From Brachybacterium sacelli (GTDB lineage: Bacteria > Actinomycetota > Actinomycetes > Actinomycetales > Dermabacteraceae), in contig NZ_JAGIOD010000002.1 of NCBI RefSeq assembly GCF_017876545.1, positions 1,488,001-1,552,000 of the forward strand: a stretch of 64,000 nucleotides of DNA, read 5' to 3'. Positions 1-7,610 of the stretch are shown in pieces. The position numbers and the translations under genes were made by a program. Below the pieces are notes generated by a model. It was not told the origin of the DNA. It saw nothing but the letters and a program-made list of their open reading frames with translations, and made no database searches. Position 1 is the first letter of the stretch, and the number at the start of each line of letters is the position of its first letter.

Positions 1-1063
1 GGTCCCGGCCGAAGAAGTTGTCGCGGATGAAGGCGCCGTTCTCGGCGCGGTAGGTCTGGTAGTCACCGTCGGGAGTGGCGTTCATCAGGTCGATGAGAGC
101 GCCGTCGGTGGACTGCTCGAGCAACGGGTCCCAGCCGGACCCCCAGATCAGCTTGACGACGTTCCAGCCGGCACCGCGGAACTGGCTCTCCAGCTCCTGG
201 ATGATCTTGCCGTTGCCGCGCACCGGGCCGTCGAGACGCTGCAGGTTGCAGTTGACCACGAAGGTGAGGTTGTCCAGGTGCTCCTTGGCGGCGATGTGCA
301 GCGCGCCGCGGGACTCCACCTCGTCCATCTCGCCGTCTCCGAGGAAGGCCCAGGTGTGCTGCTCGCTGGTGTCCTTCAGGCCGCGGTTGGTGAGGTACCG
401 GTCGAAGGAGGCCTGCTCGATCGCGGCGACCGGACCGATGCCCATGGACACCGTGGGGAACTCCCAGAAGTCCTGCATCGCACGCGGGTGCGGGTAGGAG
501 GGCATGCCGTGCTCGCTGGAGAACTCCTGGCGGAAGCCGTCGAGGTCCTCCTGGCCGAGGCGGCCCATCAGGTAGGCGCGGGCATAGATGCCGGGGGAGG
601 CGTGACCCTGGAAGAAGATGTGGTCGCCGCCGCCGGAGTGGTCGCGGCCGCGGAAGAAGTGGTTGAAGCCGACCTCGTACATCGTGGCGATGGAGGCGTA
701 GCTGGAGAGGTGACCGCCGACGGAGACGCCGGGGCTCTGGGCGCGGTGGACGAGCATCGCCGCGTTCCAGCGGTTGATGTTGCGCAGCTCCTTCTCGAGC
801 TCCACGTCTCCGGGGTACTCGCCCTGCTCCTCGACCGGGATCGAGTTCACGTAGTCCGTGGCCAGCGAGTCCGGCAGGTGCAGGTCCTGATCGCGGGCGT
901 GCTGGATCAGGCTCTGGACGACCTCGGAGGCGCGGTCAGTGCCCCGCTGTTCGACGAGACCGTCGAACGAGTCCAACCATTCCCGCGTCTCCTCCGGGTC
1001 CGGATCCTGCGCATGACTGGGCAGGTTGATGCCGATGGGACGAGGGGTCTCGTGCGAACTCAC
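1..1063 (-). CDS. aceE: Pyruvate dehydrogenase E1 component, homodimeric type (5' part only)
   Basis: Thiamine-diphosphate-dependent decarboxylase that starts the pyruvate dehydrogenase reaction and passes the acetyl group to lipoyl E2. Only the first 354 residues are in the window; the gene runs off the left edge, and the family is usually about 900 residues. The thiamine-binding motif is visible: GDGEMDE at residues 242-248 and [10 protein letters not shown] at 271-280, both characteristic of AceE rather than the alpha/beta E1. The start is GTG at 1063, preceded by AGAAGGA. The E2 and E3 partners lie far away at 32.2-35.4 kb on the same strand, as is common in actinobacteria. Family identity is secure from the motif spacing. 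Confidence 0.95.
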   Translation of the reverse strand, partial: MSSHETPRPIGINLPSHAQDPDPEETREWLDSFDGLVEQRGTDRASEVVQSLIQHARDQDLHLPDSLATDYVNSIPVEEQGEYPGDVELEKELRNINRWNAAMLVHRAQSPGVSVGGHLSSYASIATMYEVGFNHFFRGRDHSGGGDHIFFQGHASPGIYARAYLMGRLGQEDLDGFRQEFSSEHGMPSYPHPRAMQDFWEFPTVSMGIGPVAAIEQASFDRYLTNRGLKDTSEQHTWAFLGDGEMDEVESRGALHIAAKEHLDNLTFVVNCNLQRLDGPVRGNGKIIQELESQFRGAGWNVVKLIWGSGWDPLLEQSTDGALIDLMNATPDGDYQTYRAENGAFIRDNFFGRD

Positions 1064-1151
1064 ACTGTCCTTCTCTCTACGGGAGGCGATGGACCGGCGT
1101 CGGGAGCAGTGGGCGCCGGTGGGCACGGCTCCGTCGGCCTCGGTTCGGATC

Positions 1152-1206
1152 AGCCTACCGTCGCGAGGGGTGCCAGACTCCTTCACCGGACCGCCTCACG
1201 TGTGAG
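1152..1206 (-). promoter_or_regulatory. Possible aceE promoter with upstream dyad
   Basis: On the minus strand a TAGGCT hexamer (1157-1152) could serve as the -10 element about 90 bases before the aceE start. Some 38 bases further upstream is a dyad, CTCAC-GT-GTGAG (1195-1206), placed where an activator or repressor could act. No convincing -35 is seen. The regulator is unknown. Confidence 0.3.
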
Positions 1207-1288
1207 ACCCCGAACACCCACGGCCGCTGCGTGACGCCCTCGGGGCGGCCTTCCCGCCGTACGGAGTGCAGGAGGGTGGCCGGTGACA

Positions 1289-1294
1289 TAGACT
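1289..1294 (+). promoter_or_regulatory. Possible -10 box for the DUF3052 gene
   Basis: TAGACT lies 87 bases before the chosen TTG start of the DUF3052 gene and would give a leader of about 80 bases. No matching -35 is seen, so this is a weak call. The rest of the 317-base gap between aceE and this gene shows nothing else clear apart from the aceE upstream elements. Confidence 0.25.
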
Positions 1295-1380
1295 CATGCG
1301 CGCACAGTTCGGTCCGGCGCCCTCGGGACGGTCCGGACTGGCGCAACCAGCATGTTCCCTTTCCTGTGAGGAGCCCTTTC

Positions 1381-1800
1381 TTGTCACCGTCGGCCGACGC
1401 CACTTCGTCCAGCTCTCCTGCCGAGGTGCTGTCCTTCACCTCGGGCCAGATCGTGCAGGAGTTCGGCTATGACGACGATGTCGATCACGACCTGCGCGAT
1501 GCGATCGAGGACTTCCTCGGCGAGGACCTCGAGGACGAGGACTGCCAGGAGATCGTCGACGGCGTCATCATGTGGTGGCGCGAGGGGGACGGCGATCTCA
1601 CCGACGCCATGGTCGACACCCTCACCACCCTCGCGCCCGGAGCGCCCGTGTGGGTGCTGACCCCGAAGGCCGGTCGCGACGGTCACGTCGCCCCGGGGGA
1701 GATCCAGGAGTGCGCCGGGATCGCCGGACTGCGGGTCATGAGCTCGGTGAGCCTGGCCAAGGACTGGACCGGGACCCGCCTGGCCAGCCGCACGAACTGA
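1381..1800 (+). CDS. DUF3052 family protein
   Basis: A small acidic protein of 139 residues matching the actinobacterial DUF3052 family, whose members often sit beside aceE. Characteristic stretches are FTSGQIVQEFGYDDDVD near the N-terminus, the central DGDLTDAMVD, and the closing LAKDWTGTRL. No biochemical role is known to me. I chose the TTG at 1381 because GTGAGGAG lies just upstream and the family homology begins shortly after it; an ATG at 1231 in the same frame would add about 50 residues of non-family sequence. It is transcribed away from aceE, separated by about 320 bases. Confidence 0.85.
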   Translation: MSPSADATSSSSPAEVLSFTSGQIVQEFGYDDDVDHDLRDAIEDFLGEDLEDEDCQEIVDGVIMWWREGDGDLTDAMVDTLTTLAPGAPVWVLTPKAGRDGHVAPGEIQECAGIAGLRVMSSVSLAKDWTGTRLASRTN

Positions 1801-1877
1801 GAACCCGCGTGTTGTGCTGCCCCCGTGTGGGGTGACACGTCACCTCCCGTGCGGAGGCAAGGGGCAACGCCCCTCCC

Positions 1878-1951
1878 GGGTCGTTAGCTCAGCTGGTCAG
1901 AGCGTCTGGTTTACACCCAGAAGGTCGGGGGTTCGAGCCCCTCACGACCCA
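1878..1951 (+). tRNA. tRNA-Val (anticodon TAC)
   Basis: A 74-base cloverleaf. The acceptor arms GGGTCGT and ACGACCC pair fully, the D-arm is GCTC/GAGC, the anticodon stem TCTGG/CCAGA encloses loop TTTACAC with anticodon TAC, and the T-arm carries TTCGAGC. The 3' CCA is not fully encoded (ACC is followed by G). A hairpin terminator follows at once. Confidence 0.97.
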
Positions 1952-1960
1952 CCGGATACA

Positions 1961-2010
1961 GAAATCCCTTCCCGCCAGCCACGAGGCAAGATCGGGGAGG
2001 GGTTTCTTCG
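1961..2010 (+). terminator. Terminator after tRNA-Val
   Basis: A 13-base stem (1961-1973 with 1994-2006, two wobble pairs) encloses a 20-base loop and is followed by a T-rich end. It lies directly after the tRNA and fits intrinsic termination of the tRNA transcript. Confidence 0.7.
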
Positions 2011-2107
2011 TGCGTCGGGACGCGCAACACACGAGCTGCGATACGAGTTGTGTACGAGAGTGGTTTCAGGACCGACTTTCTCACCAGACCCGTGCTCGGG
2101 GGAGGGT

Positions 2108-2126
2108 GAAGCGCCCAGGGCGCTTC
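2108..2126. repeat. Perfect 19-base inverted repeat
   Basis: GAAGCGCCC and GGGCGCTTC flank a single A, giving nine perfect pairs. It lies in the 230-base gap between the tRNA-Val terminator and the sigma factor gene. There is no T-run, so it could be an operator or a weak bidirectional terminator for the sigma gene. I recognise nothing else in this gap. Confidence 0.5.
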
Positions 2127-2241
2127 GTAGGTCACGCGTTCTGCGTGGGTGCCCATCGGCTCGCCGGTGCCCGGCGTTGATTCAGTCCACGCACCTCTCC
2201 TATTCGTCAGTGGTCGTGGGACATCGCGTGATTTCTATGCT

Positions 2242-3102
2242 CTACAGGACAGCCTTAAGGTCCGGGAGACGCTCTTGATCGGCGAGGACGCTGAGTCGGG
2301 TGATCCGGTGGCCGTCGGTGTCGAATGCCATGATCGACACGACTCGACGATTCATGACGGCGGCGACGCCGGGGCGACCGCCAATGAGGATCGGCGTCGA
2401 GTGTTCAGCCAGACGGCCGGACATCGCTGCTTGCGCGGCGATGGCTCGGGCTCCGTGAATGGATCGGGTTGAGTTTCCGTAGTCGGCGTGCAGGACTGCA
2501 CCGTCATCGAGCAGCGACAACAGCTGGGTGAGATCGCCGTCTCGGGCGGCAGCCAGCCAGGCGTCAATGATGTGGCGTTCCCGAGCGCGTCCGGGGCGTC
2601 CGGCTTCCTCAGCTCCCCGGAGACGGCGTCTTGCTCGGGAAGCGAGTTGACGTGCTGCATCCTCAGAGCGATCGAGCACTGTCGCGACCTCGGTGAAGGG
2701 CTGTCCGAACACGTCGTGGAGCACGAAGGCGATCCGCTCGGCCGGGCTCAAGAGCTCGAGAAGAGTCAGCAGTGCAACGCTGATACGGTCACTCTGCACG
2801 ATCAGCTCAGCAGGGTCGACTTCGACGGTGATGGGCTCATCGCGCCAGGGCTCGACCTGCCAGGAGTGCTCTCGCGTACGTCTCGGTGCCCTGAGCATGT
2901 CGAGGCTGATCCGGGAGATGACGGTGGTCAGCCACGCAGGCAGGTTCTCGATCGCTGCCGCATCACTCCGTTCCAGACGCAGCCAGGTCTCCTGCACGGC
3001 GTCATCGGCATCGGAGGCTGATCCAAGGAGCCGGGTAGCGATGGCGTGCAAGCGGGGTCGTTCGTCGTCGAAGCGGCGGGCCAAGGTTTCTTCTTCGGTC
3101 AT
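2242..3102 (-). CDS. ECF sigma factor with C-terminal SnoaL-like domain (ECF41/SigJ-like)
   Basis: Extracytoplasmic-function sigma factor of 286 residues. Region 2 spans about 10-75 (DAVQETWLRL), region 4 about 105-165 (LSPAERIAFVLHDVFG then RSEDAARQLASRARRR), and a SnoaL-like extension fills 175-286. That fused extension, used in place of an anti-sigma factor, defines the ECF41/SigJ class. The DGGGK and NPDKV signatures of typical ECF41 proteins are not intact here (ADYGNS and ADQERLPDL occupy those places), so its control may differ. I chose the ATG at 3102 after GAGGAG; an upstream in-frame ATG at 3186 would overlap the divergent gene. A strong ECF41-type promoter reads the opposite way from this start codon. 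Confidence 0.9.
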   Translation of the reverse strand: MTEEETLARRFDDERPRLHAIATRLLGSASDADDAVQETWLRLERSDAAAIENLPAWLTTVISRISLDMLRAPRRTREHSWQVEPWRDEPITVEVDPAELIVQSDRISVALLTLLELLSPAERIAFVLHDVFGQPFTEVATVLDRSEDAARQLASRARRRLRGAEEAGRPGRARERHIIDAWLAAARDGDLTQLLSLLDDGAVLHADYGNSTRSIHGARAIAAQAAMSGRLAEHSTPILIGGRPGVAAVMNRRVVSIMAFDTDGHRITRLSVLADQERLPDLKAVL

Positions 3103-3128
3103 GTCACGTCTCCTCGGTGTCGTGCGTC
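3102..3128 (+). promoter_or_regulatory. ECF41-type promoter of the oxidoreductase gene
   Basis: TGTCACG (3102-3108), exactly 16 bases, then CGTC (3125-3128). The published ECF41 consensus, as I recall it, is TGTCACA-N16-CGTC in front of the partner oxidoreductase or epimerase gene. The match overlaps the divergent sigma factor start codon and would start transcription about 40 bases before the oxidoreductase ATG. Confidence 0.75.
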
Positions 3129-3176
3129 GTGATCCCGACGAGCGACACAGCTCGATCGTGACGAAAGGACGACACC

Positions 3177-3959
3177 ATGACTGCACCCGTTCTCGTGACC
3201 GGAGGAACCGGCACTATCGGCAGCCGTGTAGTACCCATGCTACGAACAGCCGGACAGGAGGTGCGGGTCCTGACGCGGCGTCCCGGCAAGAGCGGGCCCG
3301 GCATCACCCACGTTCAGGCCAACACCGTCACTGGAGAGGGGATGGACCAGGCGCTGGTCGGCACCGAGGTCGTCCTGCATCTGGCCGGCGGCGCGAAAGG
3401 CGACGACGCCGCAGCACGGAACCTCGTCGACGCGGCACAGGCGACCGGCGTGGAGCACCTGATCCTCGTCTCCGTCACCGGAGCCGACACGATGCCGATC
3501 AGCTACTTCCGTGCCAAAGCCGCAGCCGAGCAGATCATCGCGGGGTCCGGGGTGCCGTACACGATCGTGAGGGCCGCGCAGCTGCACGATTTCGTGCTGC
3601 CCGTCATTCGAGCTATGGGCAGGCTGCCGTTGTTGCCGAAGCCGGGTGGACTGCGCTTCGAGCCCGTGGCCGTCGACGAGGTAGCCCGTCGTCTGCGCGA
3701 GGTCACCCTGGGGGACCCCGCTGGTCGCGTCGCCGACATCGTCGGGCCCGAGGTACTGACCGTGCGTGAACTCGCGGATGTCTTCTACGAGGAGACACGT
3801 CGCCGTCATCGGGTGAGTCTGCCGGTGCGCATCCCCGGCAAGATCGGCCGCGCCTACCGCGCGGGAGACAACCTCGCTGGCGATGACGCGCTCCGCGGTA
3901 GCCGAACGTGGCGACAGTTCCTCGCAGCAAGCACCGGTGCGGGTGTGAAGGCAGCCTGA
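3177..3959 (+). CDS. Atypical short-chain dehydrogenase / NAD(P)-binding epimerase-like protein
   Basis: A 260-residue Rossmann protein of the NmrA/atypical SDR type. The dinucleotide motif TGGTGTIG sits at residues 8-15, followed by VLHLAGGAKGDD and LILVSVTGAD in the places where SDR proteins contact the cofactor and substrate. GAAAGGA precedes the ATG. It is divergent from the ECF41-like sigma factor and has an ECF41-type promoter, so it is very probably the direct target of that sigma factor; ECF41 partners are typically such oxidoreductases or epimerases. The substrate cannot be told from sequence. It has no membrane segment and should be cytosolic. Confidence 0.85.
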   Translation: MTAPVLVTGGTGTIGSRVVPMLRTAGQEVRVLTRRPGKSGPGITHVQANTVTGEGMDQALVGTEVVLHLAGGAKGDDAAARNLVDAAQATGVEHLILVSVTGADTMPISYFRAKAAAEQIIAGSGVPYTIVRAAQLHDFVLPVIRAMGRLPLLPKPGGLRFEPVAVDEVARRLREVTLGDPAGRVADIVGPEVLTVRELADVFYEETRRRHRVSLPVRIPGKIGRAYRAGDNLAGDDALRGSRTWRQFLAASTGAGVKAA

Positions 3960-4004
3960 GAACGGAATCGAGCTGGTCACAGGCGCTCGTGCACCGCCTC
4001 AGGG

Positions 4005-4614
4005 GTGCGCTCCCGCCGGATCATTCGGCCAGGGCATTCCGCTGCCGCGGTCGAAATGATCCCTGGGGCACAGGAAGGCTCACTCAGCGTTGTCCTCAAG
4101 CGCACGCACGCGCAGTCGCAATACCCGACGGGGGACCTGCCGGGAATTGTGGATGTGCTGCAGAACGAGATCGGACAGGGGCCATGTCTCGATGCGGTCT
4201 ATCGCACCGCGGGCCGTCGAAGCCGGGGTGCGCGGCATGTTGGCGTTCCAGCTGTACGTCGAGAACGACAATCTGGGTGCGCTGAACCTGTTCTCGACGA
4301 GAGCCAGCGCCTTCACCGACGAGTCGGAGCACGTGGGGTTGCTGTTCGCCACACACGCCGCCATTGCGTTCGCGGCAACTCAGAAGCACGACCAGATGCA
4401 TCGAGCACTGGCCGGCCGTGACGTGATTGGCCAGGCCAAGGGCATCCTGATGGAACGTTACGGCGTCACGGCCGAACAAGCCTTCCTGGTTTTGGCCAGG
4501 ATCAGCCAGGAGAACAGCACCAAGCTGCATGATGTCGCCACTGGGCTCGTGAGCACCCGAGTCACGCCGGGGTCTGAAATCGGGCGGACCCGTCCTAGTC
4601 ACAGCGAAGTCTGA
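4005..4614 (+). pseudogene. Broken GAF-ANTAR transcription antitermination regulator
   Basis: Two reading frames together make one GAF-ANTAR protein. The first frame (to about 4196) carries GAF sequence such as DVLQNEIGQGPCLDAVY. The second frame (from about 4215) resumes with VEAGVRGMLAFQLYVENDN, continues through the GAF end, and ends in the ANTAR RNA-binding domain (RDVIGQAKGILMERYGVTAEQ). The junction loses roughly 20 residues that normally lie between these blocks and shifts frame. The N-terminus before the GAF core also looks lost. Intact homologues bind RNA hairpins to prevent termination; this copy should be inactive unless the ANTAR half is expressed from an internal start. Confidence 0.8.
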
Positions 4615-4754
4615 CATCGGGAGTGAGGTGACCGATCGGTGAGGTGAATGCATCGCGGCCTGGGTACGCTCGTCTGGACGATGCCGAAGGAGGCGTCCTG
4701 CGCTTCTATGACCCCGGAGACGGTCCCATCCAAGGGAGTTGGCGTGATCGAATC

Positions 4755-4976
4755 ATGAGCATCGAAGAGATTCAGGCCCTGTGCGGGGGGCGCGTCAGTG
4801 TGTGGGACGGCGACGAGTTGGTCGCCGAAGGACTGCTCGGCGGCGTCGATGTGGTCTCTGCGCCTGAGCCTCCGACTGACGGGGAAGGATGGAGAGTCGA
4901 GCAGAGTCTCGTGCTCGAGGTCGATGGCGAGGCACATCGGGTGCGCTTCGAAGTGAAGGTCGTTCCACAGACGTAA
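4755..4976 (+). CDS. Hypothetical protein
   Basis: A 73-residue acidic protein with no recognised family. It alternates short strands (GGRVSVWDGDELVAEG, LVLEVDGEAHRVRFEVKVV), suggesting a small beta fold. The frame is open from 4644, where a GTGAGG-like site precedes another ATG, so a 110-residue form is possible. At 4755 the ATG overlaps the stop of a 25-codon open frame (4681-4758) that begins after TACGCT; translational coupling is conceivable. Function unknown. Confidence 0.45.
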   Translation: MSIEEIQALCGGRVSVWDGDELVAEGLLGGVDVVSAPEPPTDGEGWRVEQSLVLEVDGEAHRVRFEVKVVPQT

Positions 4977-5002
4977 CCGGCCCGAGCGGTAGTCTCCTGC
5001 GC

Positions 5003-5218
5003 ATGAATGCCGCCATGGCGTTCATCGCGGAGACGCCCGACGGAGAGGTCGAGTTCCCCTCGACCGGGCCGACGGCCGACTACCTCCTCGACGCGGCGCA
5101 CGCGAACGCAGACCGGGAGCCTCACTGGCACCTCCGCTGGTGCCTCGACCGAATGGTCGTTGGAGAGGCGATGGATGTGAGGGATGCGCGAGTCCACCGC
5201 GTCGGCCCCCGTGACTGA
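5003..5218 (+). CDS. Hypothetical protein
   Basis: A 71-residue protein with no family I recognise. The start is supported by TAGTCT ending seven bases before the ATG, the leaderless pattern seen at many genes in this window. The protein is polar, with no membrane segment, and mentions of conserved motifs are not possible. It sits in the accessory-looking stretch after tRNA-Val. Confidence 0.5.
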   Translation: MNAAMAFIAETPDGEVEFPSTGPTADYLLDAAHANADREPHWHLRWCLDRMVVGEAMDVRDARVHRVGPRD

Positions 5219-5263
5219 ACTCGGACGCACGAAAGCGCCCCGCCCTCACTGGGTGGTTTGTCG

Positions 5264-5368
5264 ATGAGCAACGAGCTCTACCGCGTGGACGACGTATTCA
5301 TCCTCGAAGAGTGGATCGTCACCGACACCTCATCGCTGTTCGCACAGATCACCGACCACTCGACCTGA
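5264..5368 (+). CDS. Possible 34-residue ORF or gene remnant
   Basis: ATG at 5264 opens 34 codons to TGA at 5366 (start MSNELYRVDDVFILEEW). The composition looks protein-like, but it has no clear ribosome site and no recognised family. It could be the surviving end of a decayed gene. The rest of 5219-5439 shows nothing I can name. Confidence 0.2.
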   Translation: MSNELYRVDDVFILEEWIVTDTSSLFAQITDHST

Positions 5369-5439
5369 CTCTGCCGACGTGCTGGTGCCCGAAAGGGAGG
5401 TCGGCGGCGACGAGTCCGTGCTCGAGCGCGCCGGACGCC

Positions 5440-5685
5440 TCAGCGCGTGAAGTAGTAGGCGAGTGCGAGCACCGCGGGGACCGCCACCGCCGCGCAGCCC
5501 CAGATCATCGCCGTCTGCTTGTCACGCGACTTCTGCTCGTCCGTGCGCGGACGCTCACCGGATTCGAAGCCCTCGGCGCGAGCACGATCCCGCTCCCGGT
5601 TGCGGTGCGCGATCATGCGGATGACGGCGACCGCGAGGAAGGTGAGAGCCGTCAGGCCGAACAGCAGCAGGATCAGAGTGTCGAT
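5440..5685 (-). CDS. Small two-span membrane protein with a probable non-standard start
   Basis: About 81 residues: an N-terminal membrane helix (LILLLFGLTALTFLAVAVI), a charged loop rich in Arg and Glu, then a second helix (WGCAAVAVPAVLALAYYF). The loop is probably cytosolic. No ATG, GTG or TTG lies near the beginning of the first helix. GGAGGAG (5697-5691) stands five bases before ATC at 5685, which would be the start by position; a CTG nine bases further in is the alternative. The first in-frame ATG would delete the first helix. Divergent from the sufS operon. Function unknown. Confidence 0.6.
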   Translation of the reverse strand: MDTLILLLFGLTALTFLAVAVIRMIAHRNRERDRARAEGFESGERPRTDEQKSRDKQTAMIWGCAAVAVPAVLALAYYFTR

Positions 5686-5744
5686 GAGAACTCCTCCACC
5701 GAGGGGACGGGCAGGTGTGGACAGGATCTCACGACCGGCCGGCC

Positions 5745-5778
5745 CATCCTGGACGGTTCCTATACTGGATGGACCGTC
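5745..5778 (+). promoter_or_regulatory. Probable sufS operon promoter with overlapping dyads
   Basis: TATACT (5761-5766) is a strong -10 box about 105 bases before sufS. It lies inside an inverted repeat, GACGGT (5752-5757) and ACCGTC (5773-5778), and a second pair CATCC/GGATG (5745-5749, 5767-5771) overlaps it. A repressor bound here would block the -10. No clear -35 is present. Confidence 0.5.
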
Positions 5779-5871
5779 GCGAACGAGCCCGCCGAGCCGA
5801 CCGGCCCCCGAGGCCCGCCCCGGAGGGCGGAGTGACCGCGACCGGCACCGAACCGAGGAGGAGCCGCGCAG

Positions 5872-7149
5872 GTGAACGCACCGAGCAGAGAGTTCGACGT
5901 CGAGGCGATCCGGGCAGACTTCCCGATCCTGGGGCGCATGCTGGATCCGGACACGCCGATGATCTACCTCGACGGCGGAGCCACGTCGCAACGCCCCCAG
6001 CAGGTCATCGACGCCGAGGTCGACTATCTCACCCGGGACAATGCGGCGGTCAAGCGCGGCGCGCACCGGATGGCGGCGGCCGCGACCGACGCCTACGAGG
6101 GGGCTCGCGAGAGGATCGCCTCCTTCCTCGGTGCCCCGTCACCGGACGAGGTCGTGTTCACCAAGAACGCCACCGAGGCCCTGAACCTCGTCGCCCGTTC
6201 CCTGGGCGACGGCGACAGCTCCACCCCGGATCACCTGCGGGTGCGCGAGGGCGACGAGATCCTCGTGACCGAGATGGAGCACCACGCGAATCTGGTGCCC
6301 TGGCAGCAGCTCGCCCGCCGTACCGGGGCGACGCTGCGCTGGATCCCGATGGCCGACGACTTCACCCTCGACCTCACCGACCTGGGCTCACTGCTGACCG
6401 AGCGCACCAAGGTCCTGGCGCTGACCCATCAGTCCAACGTGCTGGGCACCCTCAATCCGCTGGACCGCCTGCTCGAGGCGGCTCGCGCGGTGGGCGCGCT
6501 CACCGTCGTCGACGCCGCGCAGTCCGCGCCCCACATGCCCGTCGACCTCTCTGCCCTCGGCGCCGACTTCGTGGCGCTGTCCGGGCACAAGATGCTCGGC
6601 CCCACCGGGATCGGTGTGCTCTGGGGCCGCTACGAGCACCTCGCCTCCCTGCCTCCGTTCCTCACCGGCGGTTCCATGATCGAGATGGTCCACCTCGACC
6701 ATTCCACCTTCGCCGAGCCGCCGGCCCGGTTCGAGGCCGGGACCCCGCCGATCAGCCAGGCCGTCGGCCTCGCCGCCGCGACGGACTATCTCTCCGCCTT
6801 GGGGATGGAGCAGATCGCCGGCCACGAGAAGGGATTGACCCAGCGCGCGCTGCGCGGCCTGAGCGCCCTCGAGGACGTGCGGATCATCGGCCCCGCGGCC
6901 GCCCCCGAGCGGAGCGGAGCGGTGTCCTTCGACCTCGCCGGCCGCCACCCCCACGACGTCGGCCAGGTGCTCGACTCGCTCGGTATCGAGGTGCGGGTCG
7001 GTCACCACTGCGCCTGGCCCCTGCATCGCCGCTACGGTCTGCACGGCACCACCCGCGCCAGCTTCTCCGTGCACACCACCGCCGCCGAGGTCGATGCCTT
7101 CGTCGACGGCGTCGCCCGCACCGCCGACTTCTTCCGGTCCCTGTCATGA
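5872..7149 (+). CDS. sufS: Cysteine desulfurase SufS
   Basis: Group II PLP-dependent cysteine desulfurase (425 residues) that releases sulfur from cysteine and hands it to SufU for iron-sulfur cluster assembly. The PLP lysine is K240 in SGHKMLGPTG, and the persulfide cysteine is C380 in the RVGHHCAWPLH loop typical of SufS. GTG at 5872 follows GAGGAGGAG. The stop overlaps the sufU start by four bases (ATGA), so the two are translationally coupled. The scaffold genes sufBCD, usually adjacent in actinobacteria, are not in this window. Confidence 0.95.
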   Translation: MNAPSREFDVEAIRADFPILGRMLDPDTPMIYLDGGATSQRPQQVIDAEVDYLTRDNAAVKRGAHRMAAAATDAYEGARERIASFLGAPSPDEVVFTKNATEALNLVARSLGDGDSSTPDHLRVREGDEILVTEMEHHANLVPWQQLARRTGATLRWIPMADDFTLDLTDLGSLLTERTKVLALTHQSNVLGTLNPLDRLLEAARAVGALTVVDAAQSAPHMPVDLSALGADFVALSGHKMLGPTGIGVLWGRYEHLASLPPFLTGGSMIEMVHLDHSTFAEPPARFEAGTPPISQAVGLAAATDYLSALGMEQIAGHEKGLTQRALRGLSALEDVRIIGPAAAPERSGAVSFDLAGRHPHDVGQVLDSLGIEVRVGHHCAWPLHRRYGLHGTTRASFSVHTTAAEVDAFVDGVARTADFFRSLS

Positions 7150-7610
7150 ACGGCGGCCTGAACTCCCTGTACACCGAGCTCGTCATCGAGCACGACAAGC
7201 GCCCCCTGCACGCCGGGCTGCGTGAACCCTTCGACGCCGAGGTCCACCACGTGAACCCCACCTGCGGCGACGAGATCACCCTGCGCCTGCAGCTGGCCGG
7301 AGAGTGCGACGCGGAGCGGATCGAGGACGTCTCGTACGAGGCGATCGGCTGCGCCATGAGCCGGGCAGCCGCCTCGATCATGGCCGATCTCCTGATCGGG
7401 CGGACGGTCGCCGAGATCGAACCCGTGCGCGTGCACTTCGAGGAGGCCATGCGCTCCCGCGGCACCGTCGAGGGGGACGAGGAGCTGATCGGCGACGGCA
7501 TCGCCCTGCTCGGCGCCGCCCGGTTCCCCGCCCGCGTCAAGTGCGTGCTGATGCCCTGGAAGGCCTACCGGGCCGCCCTGGTCGAGGCCCGCGAGATCGA
7601 GCAGCGATGA
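7146..7610 (+). CDS. sufU: SufU, zinc-dependent sulfur transfer protein
   Basis: A 154-residue SufU protein that accepts persulfide sulfur from SufS. The zinc ligands are in place: C40 and D42 (PTCGDE), C69 (AIGCAMS) and C133 (VKCVLMPW). The insert between the second and third cysteines that separates SufU from IscU is present. The start overlaps sufS and the stop overlaps the next gene, each by an ATGA junction. Confidence 0.95.
   Translation: MNGGLNSLYTELVIEHDKRPLHAGLREPFDAEVHHVNPTCGDEITLRLQLAGECDAERIEDVSYEAIGCAMSRAAASIMADLLIGRTVAEIEPVRVHFEEAMRSRGTVEGDEELIGDGIALLGAARFPARVKCVLMPWKAYRAALVEAREIEQR

Noticed and set aside
278..1234. Long plus-strand frames across aceE
   Set aside because: They are antisense to a clear AceE coding frame and have low-complexity Val/Gly/Arg composition typical of reversed high-GC genes.
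1878..1953. tRNA-Val as the left end of an integrated island with att repeats
   Set aside because: No copy of the tRNA 3' end was found downstream and no integrase is present.
4681..4758. A 25-codon ORF after TACGCT, overlapping the 4755 start
   Set aside because: The overlap is suggestive of coupling, but the peptide is short, unconserved in appearance and its -10 spacing (ten bases) differs from the leaderless rule.
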